Source: Persicaria tinctoria (Eukaryota; Streptophyta; Magnoliopsida; Caryophyllales; Polygonaceae). From it: 64,000 nt of DNA. The notes beneath the pieces were generated by a model that saw only the letters and a list, made by a program, of their open reading frames with translations, was not told the DNA's origin and searched no databases. Position 1 is the stretch's first letter; every line of letters starts with the position of its first letter. Below are positions 34,285-45,800 of this stretch, piece by piece. The position numbers and the translations under genes are program-made. Location of the stretch: assembly GCA_037127255.1 (NCBI GenBank), contig JBANSL010000012.1, positions 32,107,115 to 32,171,114 of the forward strand, read 5' to 3'.

Positions 34285-37200
34285 CTATTCTAACTCTGCA
34301 TTTGGCTCCTCCAACACTAACTCATCCATAGCCTCCTTTGTGAACCCTTCATAGTATGTCTTAAGCCTTTGACCATTTACTTTGAACTTCTTGTGGCTAT
34401 CCGGGTCATATAACTCTACAGCTCCATGTGGGAAAACTTCAGCAACAATGTATGGTCCCCCCCACTTTGACCTGAGCTTCCCAGCGAAGAGTTTCAGGCG
34501 AGACTGAAAAAGTAGGACTTTGTCACCAGCTTTAAAGTCCTTCCTATTGATGTGCTTGTCATGCCATGCCTTGGTCTTTGCCTTGTAGATTGCCGCATTA
34601 TCATAGGCGTCCAACCATAGCTCCTCGAGCTCACCTAACTGTAGCTTCCCGTGTTCTCCAACCCCGTCACTCTGCATATTGCATTGTTTCACAGCCCACC
34701 AAGCCTTGTGCTCCAGCTCAACAGGAAGATGACATGCCTTCCCATAGACAAGTCTGAAAGGAGACATCCCAATTGGAGTTTTGTAAGCAGTGCGATAAGC
34801 CCACAAAGCATCATCAAGTCTCAAACTCCAATCCTTCCTGTTAGGATTCACGGTCTTCTCAAGAATGGCTTTGATTTCTCTATTGGACACCTCTGCTTGG
34901 CCATTCGTCTTTGGATGGTATGCGGTGGAAACTCTATGTGTGACATGATATTTCTTAAGCACGGCAGTCACAGTTTTGTTGCAGAAATGGGTACCCCTAT
35001 CACTAATCAGCGCTCTAGGAATACCATGCCTGGCAAAAATATTGCTTTTTAAGAACCCTGCCACAACTTTAGAATCATCAGTTCTGGTGGCCTTCGCTTC
35101 CACCCACTTGGAAACGTAGTCCACCGCAAGTAAAATATACAAGTTCCCACAAGAACTAGGAAAAGGTCCCATAAAGTCAATGCCCCAAACATCAAAGATT
35201 TCGCAAAAAATCATTGGTGATTGTTGCATTTCATTCCTTTGAGAGATATTCCCTAATCTTTGACACCTATCACATGCCTTGCAGAAAGAATAAGCATCTT
35301 TAAAAATATGTGGCCAATAAAATCCAGATTCAAGTACCTTCGTAGCAGTTTTATTAGCACCAAAGTGTCCCCCACATGCTTGAGAATGACAAAATTCAAG
35401 AACAGATCGTACCTCATTATCTTGAAGACAACGACGAATGACCTGATCTGCACAATGTTTCCAAAGGTATGGGTCATCCCAAATATAGTGGTTTGCTTCT
35501 CTTCGAATCTTCTCTATCTGAGCCTTGGTATGATCCGGAGGAAATTCCCCACAAACTAAGTAGTTCACAATGTCCCGGTACCAAGGGCTTACAGAGTGAA
35601 GTCCTAGAACGGACTGAGATGGGCTGAGAAGCAATGGCGTGGGCGCGTCAGGGGTCGACGCGGGCGCGTCGGTAGTCGGCGCGGGCGCGCCATGGATCAG
35701 CACGGGCGCGCCAGTAGTCAGCGCGGGCGCGCCATGGATCAGCGCGGCCGCGTCGGACTCCGGTGTGCTTTTGTGCTCAAGTCTGCATAATGTGTCATCC
35801 GGAAACGTGCCTAAGATGGGTTTCTGTGACTCCGGCTTGTCCTCCTCATTCACCAATCTGCTTAAGTGGTCAGCCACCAGATTCTCCGCTCCTTTCTTGT
35901 CCTTAATCTCCACGTCAAATTCGCTGAGCAACAGGACCCATCGAATCAATCGTGGCTTTGTCTCCTTCTTTGTCATCAAGTAGCAGAGGGCTGCGTGATC
36001 TGTGTAGATAATCACTTTAAACCCAAGCAGATACTGTCGAAACTTCTCTAGTGCAAACACCACAGCTAACATTTCTTTCTCAGTGGTGGAGTAGTTGCGC
36101 TGCGCTCCATTCAGAGTCATGGAAGCATAATGGATCACATGAGAGGCTCTTCCCTCTTTTTGGCCTAGCACTGCTCCCACTGCATAGTCGCTCGCATCAC
36201 ACATGATCTCAAATGGCCGAGACCAGTCTGGTGCTTGAATGATTGGTGCACTAGTGAGGCGTCCTTTCAGCTGGTCGAACGCCTCTTTGCACTCTTGTGT
36301 GAGTGCAAAGGTCACATCTTTCTTCAGCAGCTCGCACAAGGGTGAGGATATCTTCGAAAAGTCTTTGATAAACCTGCGATAAAAACCTGCATGGCCTAGG
36401 AAAGAACGAACTTCGCGCACATTAGTAGGATAAGGCAGAGATTGAATTACATCAATCTTCGCCTTATCGACCTCAATACCCTTTGCAGAGACTATGTGAC
36501 CTAAAACAATTCCCTGTTCTACCATAAAATGACACTTTTCAGAGTTTAAAACCAGATTAGTTTCAACGCATCTTTTCAACACTAGTGCCAAATGGCTCAA
36601 ACAAGTATCAAAGCTATCCCCATGTACTGTGAAATCATCCATGAATACCTCAATGAAATTTTCAATGTACTCAAAGAAGATACTAACCATACATCGTTGA
36701 AATGTCCCGGGTGCGTTACATATTCCAAATGGCATCCTGCGATATGCAAAAGTACCGAAAGGACATGTAAATGTAGTCTTCTCCTGGTCCTCTAGCGCTA
36801 TGGCCACCTGAAAGTATCCAGAATATCCATCAAGAAAACAATAATAGGGGCGCCCAATAAGGCGTTCTAGCATCTGATCAATAAAAGGGAGGGGGAAGTG
36901 ATCCTTCTTGGTTACTGTATTCAGCTTGCGATAGTCTATGCACACCCTCCAACCTGTTTGTGTTCTGGTAGGGACCAACTCGCCTTGTTGATTCTCCACA
37001 ACTGTAATCCCTCCTTTCTTAGGGACAACTTGGGTAGGACTTACCCATTGACTGTCAGAAATTGGGAAAATCATGTTTGCTGATAGCAATTTCAGCACTT
37101 CCTTCTTCACCACATCCATCATGGGAGGATTGAGCCTTCTCTGTGGTTGGCGTGATGGCTTAGCTCCATCCTCCAGCAGGATCCTGTGCATGCATGTAGA

Positions 37201-37449
37201 TGGACTAATTCCCTTGATGTCAGCGATGGTCCACCATAATGCAGTTTTGTACTCCTTTAGAACCTCCACTAACTTTTCCTCCTGCTCCACTGAGAGCTTA
37301 CTTGACACAATAACTGGTAAAGTGTCATCAACTCCTAGGAAAGCATACTTGAGATGACTAGGGAGTTGTTTGAGTTCAATTTTTGGTGCCTGCACAACAG
37401 ATGGAACAAGCACTTCGCTTGGAGTCAGTAGATTGGGGCCAATGCCCAA
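34285..37449 (-). CDS. pol: Athila-type pol: reverse transcriptase, RNase H, integrase
   Basis: An uninterrupted frame of 1054 codons, opening without an ATG (first codon TTG by frame) because it is part of a polyprotein. RT spans about residues 95-310, with the active site FMDD at 269-272. RNase H spans about 412-535, with D418, E458, D484 and D527. Integrase spans about 680-900, with an HHCC zinc site (H688, H695, C726, C729) and the D758, D817, E853 triad at DD35E spacing. There is no chromodomain at the C-terminus, as expected for Athila. Between RNase H and integrase (566-606) sits a linker of six 7-residue repeats of the (G/D)APxxxx type, encoded by the 21-bp GC-rich array. The frame is offset by one from the upstream protease. 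It copies element RNA and integrates the cDNA. Confidence 0.95.
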   Translation of the reverse strand: MGIGPNLLTPSEVLVPSVVQAPKIELKQLPSHLKYAFLGVDDTLPVIVSSKLSVEQEEKLVEVLKEYKTALWWTIADIKGISPSTCMHRILLEDGAKPSRQPQRRLNPPMMDVVKKEVLKLLSANMIFPISDSQWVSPTQVVPKKGGITVVENQQGELVPTRTQTGWRVCIDYRKLNTVTKKDHFPLPFIDQMLERLIGRPYYCFLDGYSGYFQVAIALEDQEKTTFTCPFGTFAYRRMPFGICNAPGTFQRCMVSIFFEYIENFIEVFMDDFTVHGDSFDTCLSHLALVLKRCVETNLVLNSEKCHFMVEQGIVLGHIVSAKGIEVDKAKIDVIQSLPYPTNVREVRSFLGHAGFYRRFIKDFSKISSPLCELLKKDVTFALTQECKEAFDQLKGRLTSAPIIQAPDWSRPFEIMCDASDYAVGAVLGQKEGRASHVIHYASMTLNGAQRNYSTTEKEMLAVVFALEKFRQYLLGFKVIIYTDHAALCYLMTKKETKPRLIRWVLLLSEFDVEIKDKKGAENLVADHLSRLVNEEDKPESQKPILGTFPDDTLCRLEHKSTPESDAAALIHGAPALTTGAPVLIHGAPAPTTDAPASTPDAPTPLLLSPSQSVLGLHSVSPWYRDIVNYLVCGEFPPDHTKAQIEKIRREANHYIWDDPYLWKHCADQVIRRCLQDNEVRSVLEFCHSQACGGHFGANKTATKVLESGFYWPHIFKDAYSFCKACDRCQRLGNISQRNEMQQSPMIFCEIFDVWGIDFMGPFPSSCGNLYILLAVDYVSKWVEAKATRTDDSKVVAGFLKSNIFARHGIPRALISDRGTHFCNKTVTAVLKKYHVTHRVSTAYHPKTNGQAEVSNREIKAILEKTVNPNRKDWSLRLDDALWAYRTAYKTPIGMSPFRLVYGKACHLPVELEHKAWWAVKQCNMQSDGVGEHGKLQLGELEELWLDAYDNAAIYKAKTKAWHDKHINRKDFKAGDKVLLFQSRLKLFAGKLRSKWGGPYIVAEVFPHGAVELYDPDSHKKFKVNGQRLKTYYEGFTKEAMDELVLEEPNAELE
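35636..35756. repeat. GC-rich 21-bp motif array 3, in frame inside pol
   Basis: Six units follow each other at exactly 21 bases, each with CGCGGGCGCG(C/T)C or the CGCGGCCGC variant as the last one. They encode consecutive heptapeptides such as [14 protein letters not shown] and DAPASTP in the RNase H-integrase linker. The same DNA unit occurs untranslated in the LTR and in the spacer. Confidence 0.9.
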
Positions 37450-37450
37450 T

Positions 37451-38366
37451 CTACTGACTGCAACTCATCTTCCCTAATTCCTGCATGTTAGATGAAATTG
37501 AAAAATCTGTATAGGACTCGTCAATATCATTCTCAATAATTGACTGCAACTCATCTTCCCTAGAAATATCAAATAGATCTTGAGCTAATGGTTCAATCAC
37601 ATCAATAGAACACAGAGAATGGTCATCAACAGGATGTTTCATAGCCTTGTAGAGATCGAATTCAACCTTTTCTCCATCAAATTCCATTGTTAGTGTCTCA
37701 GAGACACAATCAATTTTTGTCCTAGCTGTTTTAATAAAAGGTCTACCTAACAGAATAGGCGCATCATGCTTATCATGTTCCATATCCAGGACAAAGAAAT
37801 CTGCAGGAAAAATCAGTTTATCGACCATAACCAAAACGTCTTCTACTACTCCTTTAGGGTATTTATTAGACCTATCAGCTAATTGCACAATTACTCCAGT
37901 TTCATGCAAAGGTCCCAAATCTAGCGATTTGTATAGCGAGTAGGGAAGCACATTTATGGAAGCACCCAAATCAAGCATAGCTCTATCAAATTTTACATCT
38001 CCAATGATACAAGGGATAGTAACCATACCTGGATCAACGCACTTTTTCGGCATTCTCCTCTGAAACACAGCAGAGACTTGCTCACTTACTTTCACTTTCT
38101 TTTTTCCTTTCAGCTTCTGATTCCTCTTCACTGTGCAAAGCTCCTTCAAGAACTTGGCGTACTTGGGCATAGTTTTTATCATTTTCAGCAGAGGAATGTT
38201 CACCTGACACTTGCTAAATGTCTCAAACAGCTCTGAATCATCGATTATCCTCCTCTCTTTGAGTGCCTCAGGGAATGGAGGTTTTGGTTTCTCCGACCCG
38301 AGAGGGGGGAAATTCGGTCGTACATATGTATCGACATAGGGCTCAGATTCAGGCGGGATCGGACTC
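37451..38366 (-). CDS. Gag C-terminus and aspartic protease, 5'-truncated
   Basis: The frame runs open from the GC-rich fusion region through [20 protein letters not shown] and [20 protein letters not shown], typical of the gag-protease junction of Athila/Tat elements. It then enters the aspartic protease with [19 protein letters not shown] (active site D-L-G-A) and [16 protein letters not shown]. The first internal ATG (38203) is not a real start, because most of gag has been deleted by fusion to the LTR. The frame ends at 37451 and pol continues in another frame. The protease would cut the polyprotein. A 20-nt word (GACTGCAACTCATCTTCCCT) occurs twice near the end, at about 37456 and 37544. 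Confidence 0.8.
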
Positions 38367-38553
38367 GACGTGGGGGCGTCAGACTCCGCGCGGGCGCGTC
38401 AGAAGGCAGCGCGGGCGCGCCAGAAAGCAGCGCGGGCGCGCCAGCTTCGTCTTGCCTCTTCTGTCTGGTTCAGCAGCGCGGCCACTTCCTCCTAGCAGCT
38501 TGGTCGCGTCGGGTAGCAGCGCGGGCGCACCATGTGCAGCGCGGCCGCGCCAA
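38367..38553. repeat. GC-rich 21-bp motif array 4 (gag linker fused to LTR)
   Basis: About eight units. Those near 38367-38440 are partly in frame with the gag-protease polyprotein (minus strand), while the rest are the U3 array of the truncated 5' LTR, nearly identical to 31240-31369. The switch from gag to LTR sequence happens inside the repeat, so the array marks the deletion breakpoint. Confidence 0.85.
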
Positions 38554-38721
38554 GGTCATCATCTTCAGCTGCTTCCGATCTTCTTCACTTCTGTAACTTG
38601 CATGATTTCTTGAACTTCTTCAACATGTTCCGAATCACCAAGTTCACACAAATATCTCTCATAATGACATGTAAGTGATGACAAAAACTACTAAATGCGC
38701 TATAGAATATATCGCATATCA
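38420..38721 (-). mobile_element. Truncated 5' LTR of the Athila-type element
   Basis: About 300 bases nearly identical to the first part of the 3' LTR (31240-31538), starting TGATATGCG on the minus strand. The remaining roughly 890 bases, which include the TATA box and the transcript start, are missing, so this copy lacks its promoter. Confidence 0.85.
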
Positions 38722-39060
38722 GTAACGCACGAGATTTGTAAAATGTATTATACTCCGTATTTTATAGAAGATATTACCATAATTTATTTACATTATATAT
38801 TAGATATATTATACTATTGTAATAATATGAAAACAATATAGCAAAATAATATAAATTTGGATAAAAAAAATGCTTATATTATATCAATATATAATATATG
38901 TGGCAAAACGTCAATGTCTCACCTTCCTCGTTGGGTCGGGTTTGAGAAGAAGATGTGGAGGAAAAATCATTAAACAAATTGGGGATTGGGAATTGAGCTC
39001 ATAACTTATTGATAATAAAAATATTGAACTTGTATTCAAATTTTATATTTCAAAAAAGTA
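38722..39060 (-). mobile_element. Second copy of the Helitron-like repeat
   Basis: Begins GTAACGCACGAGATTTGTAAA, matching the repeat that starts at 19325, and continues to a block at about 38965-39050 matching 28140-28230. The LTR abuts it in the middle of the hairpin, so the outer half of the hairpin and the CTAG end are missing here. No coding sequence is present. Confidence 0.4.
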
Positions 39061-39806
39061 TTTTATTTGCCTAACATCAACAATAAGTCAATAACCGTAC
39101 AATATTTCATTTAAATATGAAATATGAAATTTTAAATTTTAAATTATTTTATGTTAAAGGAAACATATCTCTAATCATACTAATAATATTCAATTTTCAT
39201 TTTTGAAGCATACATACTCTAATCTTGTAGAGTATATATGTTAATTTTCTTTTTAGATCATTGTGGTTATGGAAATTAACCATTCATCTTCATCACCATC
39301 TTGCATTAAAAAAAAAACACGAAATCAATTTTATACTGTAATATAAATGGTAATATATGAGAAGAAAATATATACACGGACGAATCAAAACAAAGTCCAT
39401 AACCATCAATTGAATTCAAATACACAATTTACAACAAACATAAAGTAGGAGTTTGAAATATTATTGTGGATTATTGAAATTTTTATTAGTATGATGTGAT
39501 TATGTGAATGAAAACTCAAGCCCTTATATATAGAAAAAGAGAATAAAAATAAAAATATTCTTCCCTTGCAAGATTGATAGAAATTAGATAAATAAATTGG
39601 TTTTATTTTACTCCATCAAAAAATTTAATATTTTGAAAATTGGTTAAAAACTTCATAAGATGAATAATAAAAAATTGAAATATTATCTAAAAATCCAAAG
39701 AATCAGATTTTCTATTTGATTATTATTATTATTATTATTATTATTATTTATTATTTATTATTTATTATTTATTATTTATTATTTATTATTTATTATTTAT
39801 TATTTA

Positions 39807-39851
<45 letters not shown>

Positions 39852-41133
39852 CATGATTGTTGATTAAAAATAATATTTAATTAATTAATTGAAACTTTCA
39901 TTGGTAGATTATATATTTTTTCATGGAATTAGTTTTGTAATTAAAAAGAGATTGAAATTGAAAAAGGTTTAAAAGTGCGGCTATAGTTTGAATTAGAGAA
40001 AATATCTAATAAAATCAAATATGAAATAAAGGTAATAGAAATTAAAAGATTTTCTATTTTGTTAAGATTTTATGACAAAAAAGAAATAAAAATTTATTCA
40101 AGTCATAAAATTCAGATAAAGTTTAAACAATTCATTATTTAATTAAAAACAACTTAAGATAATTTTTAAGGAAAATTAATCGATTTCGTAAAGAATTTCT
40201 AGACAATTGAGTCAATATTTTCCCAATTACGTGTGTGAGAGTGCATGGTAGTTAGCTTGTAAATAAATTATTCTAAAAAATATTATATATAAATTAATTA
40301 TATTGTTTTACACGTATTACTTGGTAGTTAGCTTATAAATAAATTATTCTAAAAAATATTCTAAAAAATTAATTAGATTTATTAATTTAAAAATACATAA
40401 GATACAATTACTTTAATTTAATAAACAATTAAGGTGAAATAATTATTTAAAGTAGAGAATCTATACAAAAAAAGAAAAGAAAATCAAAGCATCTTAATTT
40501 TAGTAGTAATTAATTGTAACTAAATCAACTATTTTTAATAAAAAGATTAAATATAAATTAATATAAGAAAGCTATCAAAATGAGATAAGTATATAATTTA
40601 TTTTAACAGTAAATAAATAATTTATTGATTGATTTAAACTAATTTTAAACACTCCTTAACAATAAAATATTGTTCGAGAGTGTTTTAAAAATTAGTTAAA
40701 TATCGAATCAGTTGAAGATCGATATGGACTTTGTAATATGTCCAAAAATTATTCAGTTAATTTTTTTATAAATGTGATGTAGTATAAAATTAAGATTCAA
40801 GTAAAGTATTATGTGATTAAGTTAAACAAAATGTATAAATAAAGATTTGATAATGAATAAAGATTTGTATTAAACATATTTAGTTAAATTAGTAAAATAG
40901 AAGATTTGGATAATTAGTACATATTTGAATTACTTGATTACTTTTAAATTAGTTTGATTATTTAGTTAAATTAATAAATTAGTTTGATTATTAAAAGTTT
41001 AAATTGAGATAATTTTTTTAAATAAAAGGTGGGCCCATATTTAAGTAAAAAGTGACACGTATGACGATTAAAGGAGAATCCCCCATGTGGCATCCTCCAA
41101 CATGTGTTTTAGTTTTATACTCCGTATTAGATA
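39061..41133. other. AT-rich intergenic DNA with microsatellite, no gene seen
   Basis: Very AT-rich with many short direct repeats, for example two copies of GGTAGTTAGCTTRTAAATAA near 40247 and 40323. No protein-like frame and no RNA gene were recognised. Confidence 0.65.
39716..39852. repeat. (ATT)n / (ATTT)n compound microsatellite
   Basis: A block of TTA trinucleotides, then about ten TTATTTA-type heptamers, then TTA trinucleotides again, roughly 135 bases in all and nearly perfect. Confidence 0.95.
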
Positions 41134-41429
41134 CTCCATCCGGCTCAAAATACATGTCTTTTAAGCCCCTAAAATTTTGTCAAAAATACATGTCTTTTTA
41201 GATTTAATCATTACCACTAACCTCCTTTTACATCTAATCATTACCCTAATTTTTACATCACCACTACTCTTCTCCTCACAACATTTTTTTTAAAAAAGAA
41301 ACAAATACTCTAATACCAAACTCTAATCATTATACTTACCATACTTTTTACATCTAATCATTACACTTAACCTACTCCTTAATTCCCGTATTCCGTCCTA
41401 AAAAGACATGTATTTTAAGACGGAGGGAG
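41134..41429. mobile_element. Stowaway-type MITE (Tc1/mariner-derived)
   Basis: The left end CTCCATCCGGCTCAAAATACATG and the right end (complement) CTCCCTCCGTCTTAAAATACATG are the characteristic Stowaway terminal inverted repeats. TA dinucleotides flank both sides (41132-41133 and 41430-41431), as expected for the TA target duplication. The 296-bp length fits and it codes for nothing. A second, smaller repeated block inside (CATCTAATCATTAC, about 41230 and 41350) is visible. Confidence 0.9.
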
Positions 41430-41471
41430 TATTAGATATTAGATACTCCGGTAACTCCGCATTAGATATAG

Positions 41472-42054
41472 ATTTTTTTAAGGTGAAACTAATTAAAATA
41501 ACCCAATCTTGAAGGGGGTGTTAAAAATATATCTCCATCTTTCAAATGTAAGATAAATATCCCAATTTTTATATGTGATGTTAAAATAATATCACCACAA
41601 TTTTTTCTCAAAAAAAAGGATGACATGGCACATTCATAACTTTAAAAAATTAGCATATTAATATGATTTAATTTGTTAAATCATGGGTTTCTTAGATTAA
41701 AAAAAAAAAAGAAGCAAAAATCGATTTTAAACCATCTTTATTTGGATTGCAAATTGTATTTTTCAATTAATTAATCTCCTTCATGTCAACCTTTAATATT
41801 TTTTTTAAAGAAAACCAGGTTTTGATTTTGAGAAGAATCCAAGAAACTAATGGTTTAACAAAAGCATATTAATATGCTATTTTTTAAAAGTTATGTGTGT
41901 CATGTCATCATTCTTTTTGAGAAAAAATAATTGTGATATTATTTTAACATCACCTACAAATGTTAGGATATTTATCTTACATTTAAAAGGTGTAGATATA
42001 TTTTTAACACTCCCTTAAAGGTTGAGTTATTTTAATTAATTTTGCCTTTTTTTA
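41472..42054. mobile_element. Fold-back MITE with about 190-bp inverted repeats
   Basis: The left arm (about 41472-41675) and right arm (about 41866-42054) are near-perfect inverse copies. For instance AATTAAAATAAC near the tip, GTTAAAAATATATCT, TGTAAGATAAATATCC and GATGTTAAAATAATATCAC occur in both arms in matching order. The central loop is about 190 bases. The family is not recognised. The RNA from such an element would form a long hairpin, a possible source of small RNAs. No target duplication was fixed. Confidence 0.8.
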
Positions 42055-42262
42055 ATACTAAAAATTATCCTTGAAGTTGAAAGGAATAATAGCAGCGAAA
42101 ATTGGGAAAGAAAGAAACAAGAAAAGGAAGGGGGAATAAATGGATGGAGAGAGAGAGAGGTCTTTGGCTCTGCCCTTTAATTTCACTGTCAGAGCCGAGG
42201 AAAGGGAGTAGCTGTTTGTTGTCCCTCTCCCTCCTATATATAAGTATATATGTTCCTCCTCC

Positions 42263-42359
42263 TTGAATTGTTAAATAAAGAGCGACCGTTCCGGGGTTCG
42301 AACCGGGGACCTATAACTATTATCCACAAGTCCTTTCCGGTAAGCCATTCCGGAATGGT
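42263..42359 (-). mobile_element. Short tRNA-derived SINE, copy 2, with target-site duplication
   Basis: On the minus strand it starts ACCATTCCGGAATGGC, with A-box-like TGGCTTACCGG and the B-box GGTTCGAACCC, ending CTCTTTATTTAACAATTCAA. It is flanked by the perfect 18-bp direct repeat TATATATGTTCCTCCTCC (42245-42262 and 42360-42377). The body matches copy 1 at 8275-8382 over its whole length. Its promoter boxes are better kept than those of copy 1. At about 100 bp it is very short for a plant SINE. Confidence 0.75.
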
Positions 42360-42882
42360 TATATATGTTCCTCCTCCCTTCGCTTGTTTTAAACACTTTT
42401 TGATACAACTTTCATCATCTCCCTCTCCCTCTCCCTCCATATATTCATTTGACATTTACAATACTGTGCATTCATTATACGGAGTACATCATTACATCTT
42501 ACTATAGTATATTGAAAGTGATATTCTCCGTAAATAATAAATGATCTCCTTTTGTTTTATTTACTCCGTATAATAGAGAAAATATGGTTTTTTGATGGCC
42601 TAAAGGGTTTTATTTGTTAGTAATAGGCCAAAATATTTTCATAATACCAACACTACCCCTGATTTAATTAAACTCCATCCCATCCCTCTCGCGCGATCAT
42701 CTCTTCCACTTCTCTCTGCAACGTCTCTCTCTCACAGGCGATTTCGGTTTTCGACGGTTTCTTCTCTGATCGGTGTTGATATCTACGCCGTTCTCGCCAA
42801 CTTGCTGTCGGACTTCCTCATCTGACCGGTGTCGTTCTCTTTTCGACGTTTCCGCAGTCCCTCCTCTGATCATTTGTTGCTA

Positions 42883-45800
42883 ATGGCTTCATCTGGTACT
42901 TTCTTCGACTCTTCTGCTTCAATGTTGTCGACAGGAACCTCTAATCTTGTTTCCTTTTAGTTGTCGAGATCTAGTATCCATTGTTTCATGCAATTTCTCT
43001 TGTTCGTTTGTTTAATTTAGCCCTTTCCTCTCGTATTAGGGTTTGTTTGTTGCTTCAGTTGATGTCTACTGGCTATCAGTTTCTGCTATGGTTAACGTCT
43101 CTTCTTCTGATTTCGTTTCCATTATTGCATTTGTGGCATTTGTTGTTTCTCTTTGTTTTCTGATAATTGGTTACAGTCTGGTGTTAGGGTTACAGTTTAT
43201 GGATTGTTTTATAAAAGGGTTGCATGTTATTACTTGTTTTAATGGTTGGTTACTGTCTTATGACAGGGGTATACAGTTCATTACTTGTTTTTATGGGTGG
43301 TTACAGTGAGGTGACAGTGTTACAATTGATTCATTGTTATAGTTTGTTGATTTTTGGTGATAGGTTTACAGTTTATGGATTGTTTTATAAAATGGTTGCA
43401 TGTTAATACTTGTTTTAATGGTTGGTTACAGTCTTGTGACAGGGTTATACAGTTCATTACTTGTTTTTAATGTTGGTTACAGTCTGGTGACAGTGTTACA
43501 TTTGATTCATTGGTTCAGTTTATGATATGGTTACAGTTTGTTGATTTGTTGGTGATAGGGTTACAGTTTATGACTTGTTTGGTGATAGGGTTGCATTTTA
43601 TTACTGGTTTTAATGGTTGGTTACAGTCTTGTGCCTGGGTTACACTATATTAATTGTTTGGTGACAGAGTTATAGTTCTTTACCTGTTTTAATTATGGTT
43701 ACAGTCTGGTGACAGGGTTACAATTGATTTATGTTTACAGTTTGTTACTTGTGTTGTTGATAGGGTTCCATATGGCATTCTGATTGTTGTGTGTTTGCAG
43801 TTTTTGGTGTGGTTACAGTGTTAGTTTATGCTATTTAGGTAAAGAAATTGTTGTGCATACAGAAGTTCCTACTGTGGTTCCACCATCTTCTATTCAACCT
43901 GCTTCCTTCAAGTATGTTGTTCCCAAAGAACAACGTTTTCATGGGCACATTAATGTGTATTCAAAGCCTGAATTGATTACAACTATTAAGAATGGTCTGT
44001 CTGATGATGACTGGGTGTCTCTTATAGATGGTTGTTTAGGTTCAATTGTACGGGCTAAGGATTCTCTATATTTTTATCAGCAACTTGTGCATCAGGTGCT
44101 CTTACATGAAGTTGAAACTTCTAAACTTAATGAGATGTGGTTTCAAGTTGGGCAACATTTGTTTAGGTTTTCTCTAGCTGAATTCTGTTGTGTTACTGGT
44201 TTGAGTTGGAAAGAACTTGGTGATGACATGCCTCCTTCTCCTCATGTGGATATGGAGGAGTTTTTGGGTGTATCTGAATGTACATTTATGGGTCTTGTTC
44301 AACTTTTCATCAAGGAGCCAACTCAGTCTCCAAAGAAGCTTTCCATGGCGTACTTGTTAGTGATTGAGGGTGTGTTGCTCCCTCAGCGTTCTAAAGCTCT
44401 TGTTCGTCAATGTTATGTTGACCTTGTCTGTGATTTGGATCGTTTAAACCGTTATCCCTTTGGTCGGGTTGTATTTCTGGAAACAATTGGTTATTTGAAG
44501 AAATGTATGAGGTCTGAGCCACCAAAAAAGGGTTCAAGGTTTGGTTATAATCTGCTTGGATATCCCATAGCATTCTTGGTATTTCCCTTTCCTTTCCTTT
44601 TATGTTTCCATGCTTTTTCCTTTTTATTTATTATTCTTTACTTCTATTTTTGTTCTTACTGTTGCTTTCTTCCCAGGTTTGGATTTTAGAGGCAATCCCT
44701 AAGCTTGCTGGCATCTGTAACTGTCACTTTCTTTATTGTGATGGATTACCAGCATCTCTTGTCTGGTATACTAGTGTACGTGATTACAACTATATATATG
44801 ATAAGTGTCAAGCTATTTTCTCCAATGATTTGGTACGCATACTTTCTTGTCTTATCTTTTATTATTCTGATATCAGTTTCCCTCTTCCATTTTTTATATT
44901 TGTTGTTGTTTAGTTGTATTTTTTGTTTTCTTGATAGGGGACTGTCTACTCATTGTATGCGACGTTTATGGATTGCCCTGACCTTTCCTTTTCTGATGAA
45001 GTTGCTGATGACAGTGTTGATTCTTACGTTTCTTGTTTTGTTGGTATGGATGCTGAAGCCAGTAATGAAGTTTCTCCAAGGAATTTACGGATCCAAGCGT
45101 ATCTGATCAGGCAATCAGGTGGCCGTCTTTTTGATGGTGGTGTGGAACCTGTCATCCCTTATACTAATGTTCCTACTAGGAAGAAGGACATGATTAGAGC
45201 CCCACCTTTGAAGAAAAAGGTGGTGGTGACACCACGAGTTATCACAGAGGGTAGTTCTGACTTTGAGAGTCCTGTCCAACCCAGGAAGCGGTTGGTTACA
45301 AGATCAATTGGAAGTGGTGACAGTCCTCTTCCTGTGAAGAAGGGTAAGGTGGTGACACGCACTTCTGTTGTTGATGAGTTTGTCAAGAAGAAGAGGGTTT
45401 TGAGAAGTTCTTCTACTCTAGATCATCCTGCTATGAAGAAGGCAAAGGTGGTTCCATCCCGAAAATCGTCAAGGACTGAGTCTCCTGCTAAGGTTCAAGT
45501 AGATGCATTGGGTGGTGAAAAGGGTGTAGATCATGGTGACAAGCCCAGGAGGTTCAAGTTTAAGCTCCCTAGACCTATCCCTCCCACAGGTGATGAGCTT
45601 CCTAAGAGTGATGATCTTCCTGGGTTGGCAAAAGAGTTTGTTACTAAAGCTCATTTTGAAGAAGTTGTTACTTCATTTAAAAAATCCTTTGAATCTTTTG
45701 AAGCTCAATTGCAAGAGTGTGTTTCTAGGATTCTTACCCTAGAGGAGAAAGTGTTTTACCTTGAAGGACGTGTGTACCACAATGGTGACAGTGAGGCTCT

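Larger units (their letters stand above)
30346..38721 (-). mobile_element. Athila-type Ty3/gypsy retrotransposon, 5'-truncated
   Basis: On the minus strand the order is a truncated 5' LTR (38721 to about 38420), gag-protease (to 37451), RT-RNase H-integrase (37449-34285), an env-position ORF (33580-32192), a polypurine tract (31555-31539) and the complete 3' LTR (31538-30346). The extra ORF between pol and the 3' LTR, and its likeness to ATHILA ORF1 proteins, place it in the Athila group. The pol frame is intact, so the insertion is fairly young, but the loss of most of the 5' LTR, the primer-binding site and most of gag makes it non-autonomous. Flanking bases (GTAAC on the right) are not repeated on the left, so no target duplication is confirmed. 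A 21-bp GC-rich unit recurs throughout. Confidence 0.9.

Noticed and set aside
42290..42359. A functional tRNA gene (B-box GGTTCGAACC present)
   Set aside because: No cloverleaf could be formed, the whole unit is flanked by an 18-bp target duplication, and it has a second dispersed copy; a SINE explains it better.
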